Positions 25,904-33,711 of a DNA stretch of 64,000 bases are shown here, piece after piece. The notes beneath the pieces were generated by a model. It did not search any database. It worked only from the letters and a program-made list of their open reading frames with translations, and had not been told where the DNA came from. The DNA is from Streptomyces litmocidini (GTDB lineage Bacteria; Actinomycetota; Actinomycetes; Streptomycetales; Streptomycetaceae). Position 1 is the first letter of the stretch, and the number at the start of each line of letters is the position of its first letter. A program made the position numbers and the translations under genes. The stretch lies in NCBI RefSeq assembly GCF_014649755.1, contig NZ_BMTQ01000001.1, positions 124,001 to 188,000 on the forward strand, given 5' to 3'.

Positions 25904-26896
25904 GTGCCGTACCACCTGCGTTTCGGCGGGGCCGACCCGCTGCGGATCCGGTTCGCGATCTCGCCGCTCTGGGAGACGCACTCCGCCGTGCGGGTGCTCG
26001 CGCGGCCCGCGAAGCAGGGCTACCACCTGCCGTGGATGCGGCGGATCGCGGGCGCCGCGCGGGAGCTCGACCTCGGGCCGCTGCAGCTGCTGATGCCGCT
26101 GCGCGGGCACAGTCCGGACTTCCTGTACCCACCTCCGCTGGGCCCCGCCGCCGCCTTCGAGGACGAGATCACGGCCGTACGGGAGACCGACCCGGCGCTC
26201 GCCCTGGACGACTTCGAGCGGGCGCTCGCCGAGACGCCGGGGGCGGCGGACACGGCGGAGGGCCGACGACTGCTCGCCGATCCCGCCGGGGCGGTGGGCC
26301 GGCTCGCCGATCTGCTGCGCGCCGCCTGGGAGGCCCTGATCGCGCCCGAGTGGCCCCGGCTGCGCGCGCTCCTGGAGGCGGACGTGGCGTACCACTCGCG
26401 GCGGCTCGCGGAGGGCGGTCTCGAACGGCTGCTGGGCGAGCTGCACCCGGCCTTCGACTGGGCGGCGGAGACGGCCACGCTGCGGGTGGCCTATCCGGGG
26501 GAGCACGACCGTCCGCTGGACGGGCAGGGGCTCGTGCTGATGCCGTCGGTGTTCACCTGGCCGGACGTGGTGAGCGGTTTCGATCCCCCGTGGCAGCCGA
26601 CGGTGGTCTATCCGGCGCGCGGCATCGGCGGGCTGTGGTCGGAGCCCGCCGGCCGCACGCCGGAGGCGCTGGCCCGGCTGCTCGGGCCGGTGCGCGCGGA
26701 CGTGCTGTGCGCGCTCGACGAGCCGATGGGCACCACGGCGCTCGCCCATCTCCTGGGCCGGGCGCCCTCGTCCGTCTCGTCGCACCTGGCGGTGTTGCGG
26801 GACGCGGGGCTGCTGACCTCGCGGCGGTACGGCCACCAGGTGCTGTACGAGCGGACCCCGCTGGGCATCGCGTTGTCGCGGCCCGGCCCGGAATGA
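25904..26896 (+). CDS. ArsR-like regulator with large N-terminal domain (DUF5937 type)
   Basis: In this 330-residue protein the winged HTH is at the C-terminus, about 258-320 (GTTALAHLLGRAPSSVSSHL followed by AVLRDAGLLTSRRYG). The first 250 residues form a domain of unknown function with IRFAISPLWETHSAVRVL near the start. This matches the DUF5937/ArsR combination common in Streptomyces. GGAGG lies five bases before the GTG at 25904. It likely represses itself, and perhaps the divergent MFS gene, through the 16-bp palindrome. The ligand is unknown. Confidence 0.8.
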   Translation: MPYHLRFGGADPLRIRFAISPLWETHSAVRVLARPAKQGYHLPWMRRIAGAARELDLGPLQLLMPLRGHSPDFLYPPPLGPAAAFEDEITAVRETDPALALDDFERALAETPGAADTAEGRRLLADPAGAVGRLADLLRAAWEALIAPEWPRLRALLEADVAYHSRRLAEGGLERLLGELHPAFDWAAETATLRVAYPGEHDRPLDGQGLVLMPSVFTWPDVVSGFDPPWQPTVVYPARGIGGLWSEPAGRTPEALARLLGPVRADVLCALDEPMGTTALAHLLGRAPSSVSSHLAVLRDAGLLTSRRYGHQVLYERTPLGIALSRPGPE

Positions 26897-26902
26897 GGAG
26901 CG

Positions 26903-27640
26903 TCAGGGCTCCAGCCGCCGTCGCAGGGTGTACGTGACGGCCCTGCGCGCCACCGGGTTCAGCTCCTCGACCGCGGCCATCAGGGCGCCGAGCTGTTCGA
27001 GGGCGGCGAGGGCGGTCTCCGCGCCCGCCGGGTCGACCCCTTCGTAGAGTTCGAGGCCGACGAAGGAGGCGGCGACCGCGCGGGCGAGCCCAGCGGGGTC
27101 GGTGAACCCGGCGAGGGGGGTTCCGGCGAGGACGCGGACGAGGACCTGTTCGATCTCGGCGATCCACAGGTCGAGTCCGGCGGCGGTGGCGGGGGCGAGC
27201 CGGGGGTGGGTCTGGGCGCCGGCGAGCAGCTGGCCGAGGACGGCGACATGACCGGCGTCCCGTTCCTCGGCGTGCATCTCGCGTCCGAAGGCGAGCAGCT
27301 CGGAGAAGCTGCCGACGGAGCGGAGCCGGTCCCGGTGGCGGGCCACCCGCTGCTCGGCGCCGTGCCGGCAGGCGGCGGAGAGCAGTTCGTCGACGGAGCC
27401 GAAGTGGTAGAAGACCAGGGCCTGGTTGACCCCGGCGGTGGTCGCGATCGTCCGGGCGGAGGCCTTGGCGATGCCCTGTTCGACGAGGGTGCGCAGGGCG
27501 CCGTCGAGGAGTTTCTCCCGGGTCTCCCGGCTCCTGGCGTCCTGCGCCTTCGCGCCCGCCGCGGTCCGCCCGCTCACGCCCGTACCGCCCCGCGTCACAC
27601 CCGCACCGCCCCGCGTCACGCCCGTACCGCCCCGTGTCAC
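26903..27640 (-). CDS. TetR-family regulator with repetitive N-terminus
   Basis: The 245-residue protein has a TetR HTH at about 35-80 (SARTIATTAGVNQALVFYHF) and a C-terminal TetR ligand domain. The first 25 residues repeat TRGGTGV-like heptads, encoded by a 21-bp tandem repeat that supplies several in-frame GTG codons. The GTG at 27640 overlaps the upstream stop (GTGA) and has GAGGAGG seven bases before it, so it is preferred; later GTGs remain possible. It is last in a three-gene operon whose promoter carries two TetR-like operators, so autoregulation is likely. Confidence 0.85.
   Translation of the reverse strand: MTRGGTGVTRGGAGVTRGGTGVSGRTAAGAKAQDARSRETREKLLDGALRTLVEQGIAKASARTIATTAGVNQALVFYHFGSVDELLSAACRHGAEQRVARHRDRLRSVGSFSELLAFGREMHAEERDAGHVAVLGQLLAGAQTHPRLAPATAAGLDLWIAEIEQVLVRVLAGTPLAGFTDPAGLARAVAASFVGLELYEGVDPAGAETALAALEQLGALMAAVEELNPVARRAVTYTLRRRLEP
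27575..27640 (-). repeat. 21-bp tandem repeat at the TetR start
   Basis: Three near-identical 21-base units, each beginning GTGACGCGGGGCGG or GTGACACGGGGCGG, encode the first heptads of the TetR protein. Each unit carries its own GTG codon in frame. Confidence 0.85.
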
Positions 27641-28344
27641 ACCCGTACCTCCTCGCGCACCGGGCGCAGCCCCGCGCGCACCCCGGTGGAGCGTACGTCG
27701 GCGTAGGCGGCGGTGAAGGACCCGTGGTAGCCGAAGAGGGGGCCGAAGTGCCGGTTGACGACCCGGACGTCGATGCGGAAGCGGCCGGTGCGCTCGTCGA
27801 AGGACTCGCGCACCTCGGCCCGGCCGCCCAGGAGCTCGGGGACGCGCACGTCCACGGGGCCCTCGCGGAAGCGGTGCTCGCCGGAGGTGACGAGGAGCGA
27901 GCCGTCGGGTTCGGCGGTGGGGTGCAGGTCGCTGGCGAGGTGCTGGTGGGTGCCGAGGTAGTCGAGGACGCAGGCGCGCTCGGGACTGTGGACCATGGTG
28001 GCGTCGAAGCGCCGGGGGCCGCCGGGCAGGGCGAAGGTGCGGACGAAGGTGACGGTCTCCCGTCCGTACGAGTCGGCGTAGGGCACGTTCTCGATGGTGA
28101 AGGGGACGTCGCGGCCGGTGCGGGGCAGCAGGATGTTCCGCAGGGCGCCGAGGGCGAGGAAGGGCTTCACGAAGGCCCGGCCGTGCCAGATCCGGTCCAT
28201 GACGCCCCGTCCGACGCACAGCTCGCCGCTCGCGAGCCCGACGGAGAAGCGGCGCTGGAGTTCGGGGTGCAGCCGCTCGAACGCGGCGTCGCCCATGGCG
28301 GTGCGGAAGATCGAGGGCGCGGTGGAGGTCACGGTCGCGGTCAC
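27637..28344 (-). CDS. DUF4166 domain protein
   Basis: In the 235-residue protein, FERLHPELQRRFSVGL near the N-terminus and the late FGPLFGYHGSFTAAY mark the DUF4166 family, which has no established activity. It looks soluble. The GTG at 28344 overlaps the stop of the preceding membrane gene (GTGA), and its own stop overlaps the TetR start, so all three are translationally coupled. Partnership with an SRPBCC-like membrane protein hints at lipid or hydrophobic ligand handling; this is inference. Confidence 0.82.
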   Translation of the reverse strand: MTATVTSTAPSIFRTAMGDAAFERLHPELQRRFSVGLASGELCVGRGVMDRIWHGRAFVKPFLALGALRNILLPRTGRDVPFTIENVPYADSYGRETVTFVRTFALPGGPRRFDATMVHSPERACVLDYLGTHQHLASDLHPTAEPDGSLLVTSGEHRFREGPVDVRVPELLGGRAEVRESFDERTGRFRIDVRVVNRHFGPLFGYHGSFTAAYADVRSTGVRAGLRPVREEVRV

Positions 28345-29063
28345 GGCTGCTCCAGGGTGGCGAGGAGCCGGGGCTCCCGGTGGCGGGCGGGCGGGGTGCG
28401 CAGACAGCGGCGGGCCGCGGGGGTGCGCGGGGAGGGCGGTACGAGGACGGCCGCGGCGAGTCCGAGGACGGTGAGCGGGACGGCCGCGAGCGGGACGGGG
28501 CCCGGCCGCAGGGAGGCGGCGAGCGCCGGGGCGGTGACGAGCAGGACGCGGGCGGCGAGTTCGAGGAGCCAGCGGTCGCGGGAGTCTTCGGGGGCGATGC
28601 CCCGCTCGCACCAGAGCCGCAGCCGGTCGAAGGACCAGGCGGTGGCCCAGCCCATGAGGGGCCGGAAGAGGAGTCGGTCGGCGAGCCGGCCGGGGCGGCC
28701 CCAGCGGGGCCGGTAGTCGTAGCCGGTGAGGAAGCGGATGCCGTCGGGGGTGGGGACGTACCTCCAGTAGCCGCTCCCCTCGGCGAGGAGCGAGAGCGGG
28801 TGCGGGGAGGCGAAGCGGAGGGCGGAGACCCGGTCGCCGCCGGCCCGGTGGCGCTCCCCCGCGGAGACACCGGTGCCGGCGACGACCAGGAAGGGCAGGA
28901 CGCGCGTCGCGTAGCGGAAGCGCCGGGGTTCGCCCTCGGCGTGCGGGAGGTGGGCGATCTCGGTGAACCGCAGGTCCCACCGCTGGTGCCGGTCGGGTTC
29001 CTGCGTGCGTTCCCAGAGCGTCTCCAGGTCCGTGCGCACGCACGTCTCGATGTAGAGGCCCAT
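28341..29063 (-). CDS. SRPBCC-like membrane protein, first gene of TetR operon
   Basis: The 240-residue protein has an N-terminal half resembling a START/SRPBCC fold (MGLYIETCVRTDLETLWERT, GSGYWRYVPTPDGIRFLTGY). A hydrophobic stretch near 165-205 probably spans the membrane (LELAARVLLVTAPALAASL and PLTVLGLAAAVLVPP), followed by a basic tail. Family assignment is tentative. It starts at the ATG at 29063, downstream of two identical palindromic operators, and is coupled to DUF4166 and TetR genes. Confidence 0.65.
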   Translation of the reverse strand: MGLYIETCVRTDLETLWERTQEPDRHQRWDLRFTEIAHLPHAEGEPRRFRYATRVLPFLVVAGTGVSAGERHRAGGDRVSALRFASPHPLSLLAEGSGYWRYVPTPDGIRFLTGYDYRPRWGRPGRLADRLLFRPLMGWATAWSFDRLRLWCERGIAPEDSRDRWLLELAARVLLVTAPALAASLRPGPVPLAAVPLTVLGLAAAVLVPPSPRTPAARRCLRTPPARHREPRLLATLEQP

Positions 29064-29088
29064 GGCCGATCCCCCCGCCCGCCCGGGA

Positions 29089-29108
29089 TTTTGAGCGAGT
29101 GCTCAAAA
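29089..29108. promoter_or_regulatory. TetR-type operator 1
   Basis: TTTTGAGC, GAGT, GCTCAAAA: perfect eight-base arms around a four-base centre. It lies about 26 bases before the first gene of the TetR operon. Its 16-bp core equals the reverse complement of operator 2. Confidence 0.75.
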
Positions 29109-29133
29109 CTCTCCGCGAGCGAAGGTAGCCGAT

Positions 29134-29151
29134 GTTGAGCACTCGCTCAAC
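29134..29151. promoter_or_regulatory. TetR-type operator 2
   Basis: GTTGAGC, ACTC, GCTCAAC: perfect seven-base arms. Its core is the exact reverse complement of the core of operator 1. The two centres are 44 bases apart, about four DNA turns, with a -10-like TACCTT (minus strand, near 29122-29127) between them. Confidence 0.75.
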
Positions 29152-29167
29152 CGGGGGAACGACGAAA

Positions 29168-29198
29168 AGCCCCCGGCCCGGAAGGAGGACCGGGGGCT
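29168..29198 (-). terminator. Intrinsic terminator after the thiamine-binding-type gene
   Basis: AGCCCCCGG (29168-29176) pairs with CCGGGGGCT (29190-29198). On the minus strand the stem is followed by TTTT, a proper U-tract. It ends the two-gene DUF3817/MTH1187 operon just before the operators of the next operon. Confidence 0.85.
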
Positions 29199-29216
29199 GG
29201 TTCGGTTCGGGGCGCG

Positions 29217-29510
29217 TCAGGCGCCGAGGTGGCGCTCCACCGTCTCGACCTTGGAGGTCAGGCCGTCCGTCACACCCGGTCGGATGTCGGCCTTGAGGAC
29301 GACGGAGACGCGCGGGGCGCGGGCCTCGACGGCGGCGACGGCGCGCTTCACGACGTCCATCACCTCGTCCCACTCGCCCTCGATCGAGGTGAACATGGCG
29401 TCGGTGCGGTTCGGCAGGCCGGACTCCCGGACGATCCGGACGGCGTCGGCGACGTACTCGCCGACCTCCTCCCCCACGCCCAGCGGGGTGACCGAGAACG
29501 CGACGATCAC
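29217..29510 (-). CDS. MTH1187-family thiamine-binding protein
   Basis: The 97-residue protein begins [20 protein letters not shown] and contains [16 protein letters not shown] and later [10 protein letters not shown]. These are the hallmarks of the MTH1187/YqgV (formerly DUF77) family, which folds like a ferredoxin and has been reported to bind thiamine. The GTG at 29510 overlaps the stop of the DUF3817 gene (GTGA). The role in the cell is not established. Confidence 0.85.
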   Translation of the reverse strand: MIVAFSVTPLGVGEEVGEYVADAVRIVRESGLPNRTDAMFTSIEGEWDEVMDVVKRAVAAVEARAPRVSVVLKADIRPGVTDGLTSKVETVERHLGA

Positions 29511-29851
29511 GCGTTGACCACGCCTTCGCGACGCGCGCGGGAGGCGATGACCGCGTCCTCGGCCTCGCGCTTCAGCTTCCGCTCGGCGTAGAAGCCGCCC
29601 AGGGGCAGCACCGAGAGGACGAAGTAGAGGGCCGCGGTCCCGAAGCTCCACTTGGTGCGGTTCCAGGCGTCCAGCCAGAAGAGGACGTACAGGACGAAGA
29701 GGATGCCGTGGATCGCGCCCATGACCGGCACCGCGTTGAAGTCCGTCGTCCGCTTGAGCACCGAGCAGACCAGCAGGAGCAGGAACGAGACGGCCTCCGG
29801 CGCGGAGACGAGCCGGAGCCGGTGGAGGGAGGAAGCGGTCTTGATGTCCAC
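29507..29851 (-). CDS. DUF3817 membrane protein (second copy)
   Basis: The 114-residue protein has about three helices. It carries [26 protein letters not shown] and [14 protein letters not shown], clearly paralogous to the protein at 23475-23807. The GTG at 29851 follows AAGG and directly precedes the conserved N-terminus. It is coupled to the thiamine-binding-type gene and divergent from the AIM24 operon. Confidence 0.85.
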   Translation of the reverse strand: MDIKTASSLHRLRLVSAPEAVSFLLLLVCSVLKRTTDFNAVPVMGAIHGILFVLYVLFWLDAWNRTKWSFGTAALYFVLSVLPLGGFYAERKLKREAEDAVIASRARREGVVNA

Positions 29852-29958
29852 GGAGGGGGTCACCTTCGTTCGATCTTGTGAACGGATGCACAAGGGCCCG
29901 TCCATTGTGCACGCCGACTTTGCTGTCTCTTTGGCCGGGGGCCCAGTACCTTCCTGGG

Positions 29959-30597
29959 GTGGCAACGTTCCGACTCCAAGGCAGCAAGGTGCTCGCCGTC
30001 TCCATGACCGGCGACGCCGTCAAGGCGAAGAACGGCTCGATGGTCGCCTATGACGGCCAGATGGCGTTCAAGAAGATGAGTGGCGGCGGTGAGGGCCTGC
30101 GCGGCATGGTGACCCGCCGGCTCACGGGTGAGCAGATGGAGGTGATGGAGGTGCGCGGTCAGGGGACCTGCTGGTTCGCCGACCGGGCCTCCGAGATCAA
30201 CCTCGTCTCCCTGCACGGCGACAAGCTGTGGGTGGAGGCGAGCAACCTGCTCTGCACCGACGCGGGGCTGCGCACCGGCACCACCTTCACGGGCCTGCGC
30301 GGCGGCGCCACCGGGAACGGTCTCTTCACCACGACCGTCGAGGGCACCGGCCAGGCCGCGATCATGTCGGACGGTCCGGCGGTGGTGCTGCGGGTGACCC
30401 CGCAGTACCCGCTCCAGGTGGACCCCGGGGCGTACATCGCCCACCAGGGCAACCTCCAGCAGCACTTCCAGTCCGGGGTGACCTTCCGCACCCTGATGGG
30501 CGAGGGCGGCGGCGAGGCCTTCCAGATCCGCTTCGAGGGCGACGGCCTCGTGTACGTGCAGCCGAGCGAGCGGAACACGATCGGGGGTGACGTCTGA
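29959..30597 (+). CDS. AIM24-family protein, copy 1
   Basis: The 212-residue protein has the AIM24/TRAP-like beta fold: [13 protein letters not shown], repeated [45 protein letters not shown] and a terminal [10 protein letters not shown]. In yeast AIM24 acts in the mitochondrial inner membrane; the bacterial role is unknown. The GTG at 29959 lacks a ribosome site, and a -10-like TACCTT lies six bases upstream, so the message may be leaderless. It overlaps the next gene (TGATG) and begins a run of three paralogues. Confidence 0.85.
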   Translation: MATFRLQGSKVLAVSMTGDAVKAKNGSMVAYDGQMAFKKMSGGGEGLRGMVTRRLTGEQMEVMEVRGQGTCWFADRASEINLVSLHGDKLWVEASNLLCTDAGLRTGTTFTGLRGGATGNGLFTTTVEGTGQAAIMSDGPAVVLRVTPQYPLQVDPGAYIAHQGNLQQHFQSGVTFRTLMGEGGGEAFQIRFEGDGLVYVQPSERNTIGGDV

Positions 30598-31247
30598 TGC
30601 CGTTCCGCGAGATCAACTCGAAGATGGTCGAGGCGACCGTCGTCCCCGGGCAGCGGATGTTCAGTCAGCGCGGCGCGATGCTCGCGTACCGCGGTGACGT
30701 CACTTTCACGCCGAACATGGCGGGCGGTCAGGGCGGCCTGATGTCGATGATCGGCCGCCGGGTGGCCGGCGAGGCGACCCCGCTGATGACCGTCGAGGGC
30801 GCCGGCACGGTGATGTTCGGGCACGGCGGTCACCACATCCACGTGATCGCCCTGGCGGGCGACACCCTGTACGTGGAGGCCGACCGGCTGCTCGCCTTCG
30901 ACGGGACCCTGGAGCAGGGCACGATGTTCATGGGCTCGCAGGGCGGGGTCATGGGCATGGTCCGCGGCCAGGTGACCGGCCAGGGACTGTTCACGACGAC
31001 CCTGAAGGGGCACGGTTCGGTGGCCGTCATGGCGCACGGCGGCGTCATCGAGCTGCCGATCACCCCGGCCCGCCCGGTCCACGTCGACCCGCAGGCGTAC
31101 GTGGCGCACCGCGGCGACGTGCGGAACAAGCTGTCCACGGCGCTGGGCTGGCGCGACATGGTGGGGCGCGGCTCCGGCGAGGCCTTCCAGCTGGAGCTGA
31201 GCGGCAACGGCGTGGTGTACGTCCAGGCCTCGGAGGAGAAGCTGTGA
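30597..31247 (+). CDS. AIM24-family protein, copy 2
   Basis: The 216-residue paralogue shares the layout of copy 1: SQRGAMLAYRGDVTF, GLFTTTLKGHGSVAVMAHGG, VDPQAYVAHRGDV and GNGVVYVQASEE. It has several Gly/Met-rich turns (MGSQGGVMGMVRG). Its ATG shares a base with the stop of copy 1, and its stop overlaps the GTG of copy 3, so all three should be made in fixed ratio. A hetero-oligomer is a reasonable inference. Confidence 0.88.
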   Translation: MPFREINSKMVEATVVPGQRMFSQRGAMLAYRGDVTFTPNMAGGQGGLMSMIGRRVAGEATPLMTVEGAGTVMFGHGGHHIHVIALAGDTLYVEADRLLAFDGTLEQGTMFMGSQGGVMGMVRGQVTGQGLFTTTLKGHGSVAVMAHGGVIELPITPARPVHVDPQAYVAHRGDVRNKLSTALGWRDMVGRGSGEAFQLELSGNGVVYVQASEEKL

Positions 31248-32029
31248 GCACCCCGGTGATCCACGATCCGACGACCCTTCCGTCGGACGACAACGTCAAT
31301 CCGTACACCTTCTGCGTGGAGCTCAAGGGGAGCCAGTGGTTCCTGCAGAAGGGGAAGATGATCGCCTACTACGGACGGATCGAGTTCAACGGCATCGGGC
31401 ACGGCCGGCTCGACCGGCTGGTGCGGACGTCCTTCCACTCGCCGCTGCACGCGAGCGACTGGGTGGTGGCCGAGGGCAGCGGGAAGATGCTGCTGGCGGA
31501 CCGGGCCTTCGACGTGAACTCGTACGACCTGGACGAGGGCAATCTGACGATCCGCTCCGGGAACCTGCTGGCCTACCAGCCGTCGCTGGCGCTGAAGCAG
31601 TCGATCGTGCCGGGCTTCGTGACGCTGATCGGCACGGGCAAGTTCGTGGCCGCCTCGAACGGCCCGGTGGTCTTCATGGAGCCGCCGGTGCGGGTGGACC
31701 CGCAGGCGCTCGTCGGCTGGGCGGACTGCCCTTCGCCCTGTCACCACTACGACCACGGCTACATGACGGGCGTGATGGGCGGTGTCCGCGCGCTGACGGG
31801 CATCGGCGGGAGCTCGGGCGAGGAGCACCAGTTCGAGTTCGTCGGCGCGGGCACGGTGCTGCTCCAGTCGACGGAACTGCTGATGCCGGAGCTGGCGACC
31901 GGCGCGCCGCCGGCGCAGGCGGGCGTTCCGGGCGGGCACGGGGCGCCCGGTTCCGGCCAGGGGCCGCTGGGTTCGGTACCGCGCCTTCCCGGCCAGCTCG
32001 GCGACCTCCAGCGTCGCTTCGGCCTGTAG
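31244..32029 (+). CDS. AIM24-family protein, copy 3, with extended C-terminus
   Basis: The 261-residue paralogue is the most divergent of the three. It keeps MIAYYGRIEFNG, RVDPQALVGWADC and GTVLLQSTELL. Its insert SPCHHYDHGYMTG adds two cysteines and histidines not found in copies 1 and 2, a possible metal site. A Gly/Pro-rich tail of about 40 residues follows. The GTG at 31244 has GGAGGAG upstream and overlaps the previous stop (GTGA). Confidence 0.85.
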   Translation: MSTPVIHDPTTLPSDDNVNPYTFCVELKGSQWFLQKGKMIAYYGRIEFNGIGHGRLDRLVRTSFHSPLHASDWVVAEGSGKMLLADRAFDVNSYDLDEGNLTIRSGNLLAYQPSLALKQSIVPGFVTLIGTGKFVAASNGPVVFMEPPVRVDPQALVGWADCPSPCHHYDHGYMTGVMGGVRALTGIGGSSGEEHQFEFVGAGTVLLQSTELLMPELATGAPPAQAGVPGGHGAPGSGQGPLGSVPRLPGQLGDLQRRFGL

Positions 32030-32147
32030 CCGGTAGTCTGCGGAGTGTGACGCCCTCGAACGTCTGCGCCGCGCCGGGCCGGGGGCGCCCGGTGTGCGGT
32101 GCGCGGCGTCACACTCCCCGACTTCGTCAAGTATTCAACTTCTTAGG

Positions 32148-32153
32148 TAGAAT
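32148..32153 (+). promoter_or_regulatory. -10-like hexamer for the MarR gene
   Basis: TAGAAT, a near-consensus -10, ends six bases before the ATG at 32160, indicating a leaderless message. The preceding AT-rich stretch holds the imperfect palindrome AAGTATTCAACTT, a possible site for the MarR protein itself. Confidence 0.55.
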
Positions 32154-32159
32154 CCATAC

Positions 32160-32636
32160 ATGGAGACCGAGACGGCCACCCCCTGGCTCACCGACGGCGA
32201 GCAGTGCGCCTGGCGCACGTTCCTGGACGTCCAGAGAATGCTGACGTACCAGCTGGAGCGGGACCTCCAGCCCTTCGGCCTGACGATGAACGACTACGAG
32301 ATCCTGGTGAACCTCTCGGAGTCGGCGGAACGGCGGCTGCGCATGAGCGACCTCGCCGCCGCCACCCTCCAGTCGAAGAGCCGGCTCTCCCACCAGATCA
32401 CCCGCATGGAGAACGCCGGCCTCGTACGCCGCGAGAACTGCGAGTCCGACCGCCGCGGGCTCTACGCCGTCCTGACCGACGACGGCATGGAGACCATGCG
32501 CAAGGTCGCCCCGCACCACGTCGAGTCGGTGCGCAAGCACTTCATCGACCAGCTCAGCGGCGAGGCCCTCGGCGACCTCCACGAGTCCCTGAAGCCGATC
32601 GCCGAACAGCTCCGCGGCCGCCGCGGCAAGCCGTGA
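32160..32636 (+). CDS. MarR-family transcriptional regulator
   Basis: The 158-residue protein has winged-helix segments MSDLAAATLQSKSRLSHQIT and RMENAGLVRRENCESDRRG, with the conserved DRRG wing. The N-terminal helix YQLERDLQPFGLTMNDYEIL is typical. No efflux gene lies next to it; it stands between the AIM24 operon and meaB, closed by a strong terminator. It has a cysteine just before the wing (ENCESD), which could be redox-sensitive; this is speculative. Confidence 0.88.
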   Translation: METETATPWLTDGEQCAWRTFLDVQRMLTYQLERDLQPFGLTMNDYEILVNLSESAERRLRMSDLAAATLQSKSRLSHQITRMENAGLVRRENCESDRRGLYAVLTDDGMETMRKVAPHHVESVRKHFIDQLSGEALGDLHESLKPIAEQLRGRRGKP

Positions 32637-32655
32637 CCTGACATATGCGCCCTGC

Positions 32656-32693
32656 GGAAAGGGCCTCCCCGGACGACCGGGGAGGCCCTTTCC
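32656..32693. terminator. Bidirectional terminator between MarR and meaB
   Basis: A perfect 17-bp stem (32656-32672 with 32677-32693; left arm GGAAAGGGCCTCCCCGG) closes on the loop ACGA. It has A-runs and T-runs at its base, so it can work as an intrinsic terminator for both convergent genes. Confidence 0.9.
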
Positions 32694-32707
32694 ACACGTC
32701 CCGGAGC

Positions 32708-33664
32708 TCAGTTTCCGGTCAGGCTCGCGACCAGCTCGTCGGCGGCCGCGTACGGGTCCAGGCCGCCCGCCACGATCCGCTCGGCCAGGGCGTCCAGGCG
32801 CCGGTCCCCGTGCAGGTCCCCGATCCGCTCGCGCAGGGCCGTGACCGCGATGGTCTCCACCTCGCGCGCGGCACGGGCCCGGCGGCGCTCCGCCAGGACC
32901 CCGCGCTCCTCCATCCAGGCGCGGTGCTTCTCCAGGGCCTCCACGACCTCGTCGACGCCCTCGCCGCGCGCCGCGACCGTCTTCACGATCGGCGGCCGCC
33001 AGTCGCCCGCCGCCCGCGCCTCGCCGAGCCCCAGCATGTGGTTGAGCTCGCGGGCGGTGGCGTCCGCGCCGTCCCGGTCGGCCTTGTTCACCACGTACAC
33101 GTCGCCGATCTCCAGGATGCCCGCCTTCGCGGCCTGGATCCCGTCGCCCATGCCCGGTGCGAGCAGGACCACCGACGTGTCGGCCTGGGAGGCGATCTCC
33201 ACCTCCGACTGGCCCACGCCGACGGTCTCCACGAGGATCACCTCGCAGCCGGCCGCGTCCAGGACGCGGATGGCCTGCGGGGCGGACCAGGCGAGCCCGC
33301 CCAGGTGGCCGCGGGTCGCCATGGAGCGGATGTAGACGCCCGGGTCGGAGGCGTGCTCCGACATCCGGACCCGGTCACCGAGGAGCGCTCCCCCGCTGAA
33401 CGGCGAGGACGGGTCGACGGCGAGGACGCCGACCCGCCTCCCGGCCCTGCGGTACGCGGAGACCAGCGCGGACGTCGACGTGGACTTGCCCACGCCCGGC
33501 GAGCCGGTCAGGCCCACCACGTACGCGCCGCCGGTGAGCGGCGCGAGCGCCGCCATCACCTCGCGCAACTGGGGGGACGCCCCCTCCACCAGGGAGATCA
33601 GCCGGGCCACGGCCCGCGGCCGGCCCTCCCGTGCCTGGGCGACGAGTGCGGGGACGTCCACCAT
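32708..33664 (-). CDS. meaB: MeaB, methylmalonyl-CoA mutase chaperone GTPase
   Basis: The 318-residue G3E GTPase has Walker A TGSPGVGKST at about 53-62, DPSSPFSGGALLGDRVRM, the switch ETVGVGQSE and the NKAD guanine motif (VVNKADRDG). MeaB guards and reloads adenosylcobalamin in acyl-CoA mutases. It can serve methylmalonyl-CoA mutase and perhaps IcmA. A GAGGAG-like site precedes the ATG at 33664. It follows the thiolase gene in the same direction, about 47 bases away. Confidence 0.93.
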   Translation of the reverse strand: MVDVPALVAQAREGRPRAVARLISLVEGASPQLREVMAALAPLTGGAYVVGLTGSPGVGKSTSTSALVSAYRRAGRRVGVLAVDPSSPFSGGALLGDRVRMSEHASDPGVYIRSMATRGHLGGLAWSAPQAIRVLDAAGCEVILVETVGVGQSEVEIASQADTSVVLLAPGMGDGIQAAKAGILEIGDVYVVNKADRDGADATARELNHMLGLGEARAAGDWRPPIVKTVAARGEGVDEVVEALEKHRAWMEERGVLAERRRARAAREVETIAVTALRERIGDLHGDRRLDALAERIVAGGLDPYAAADELVASLTGN

Positions 33665-33711
33665 CTGCGCTGCTCCTCGATCGGGTGCCGCTCACTTGCC
33701 GGACACGCGGA

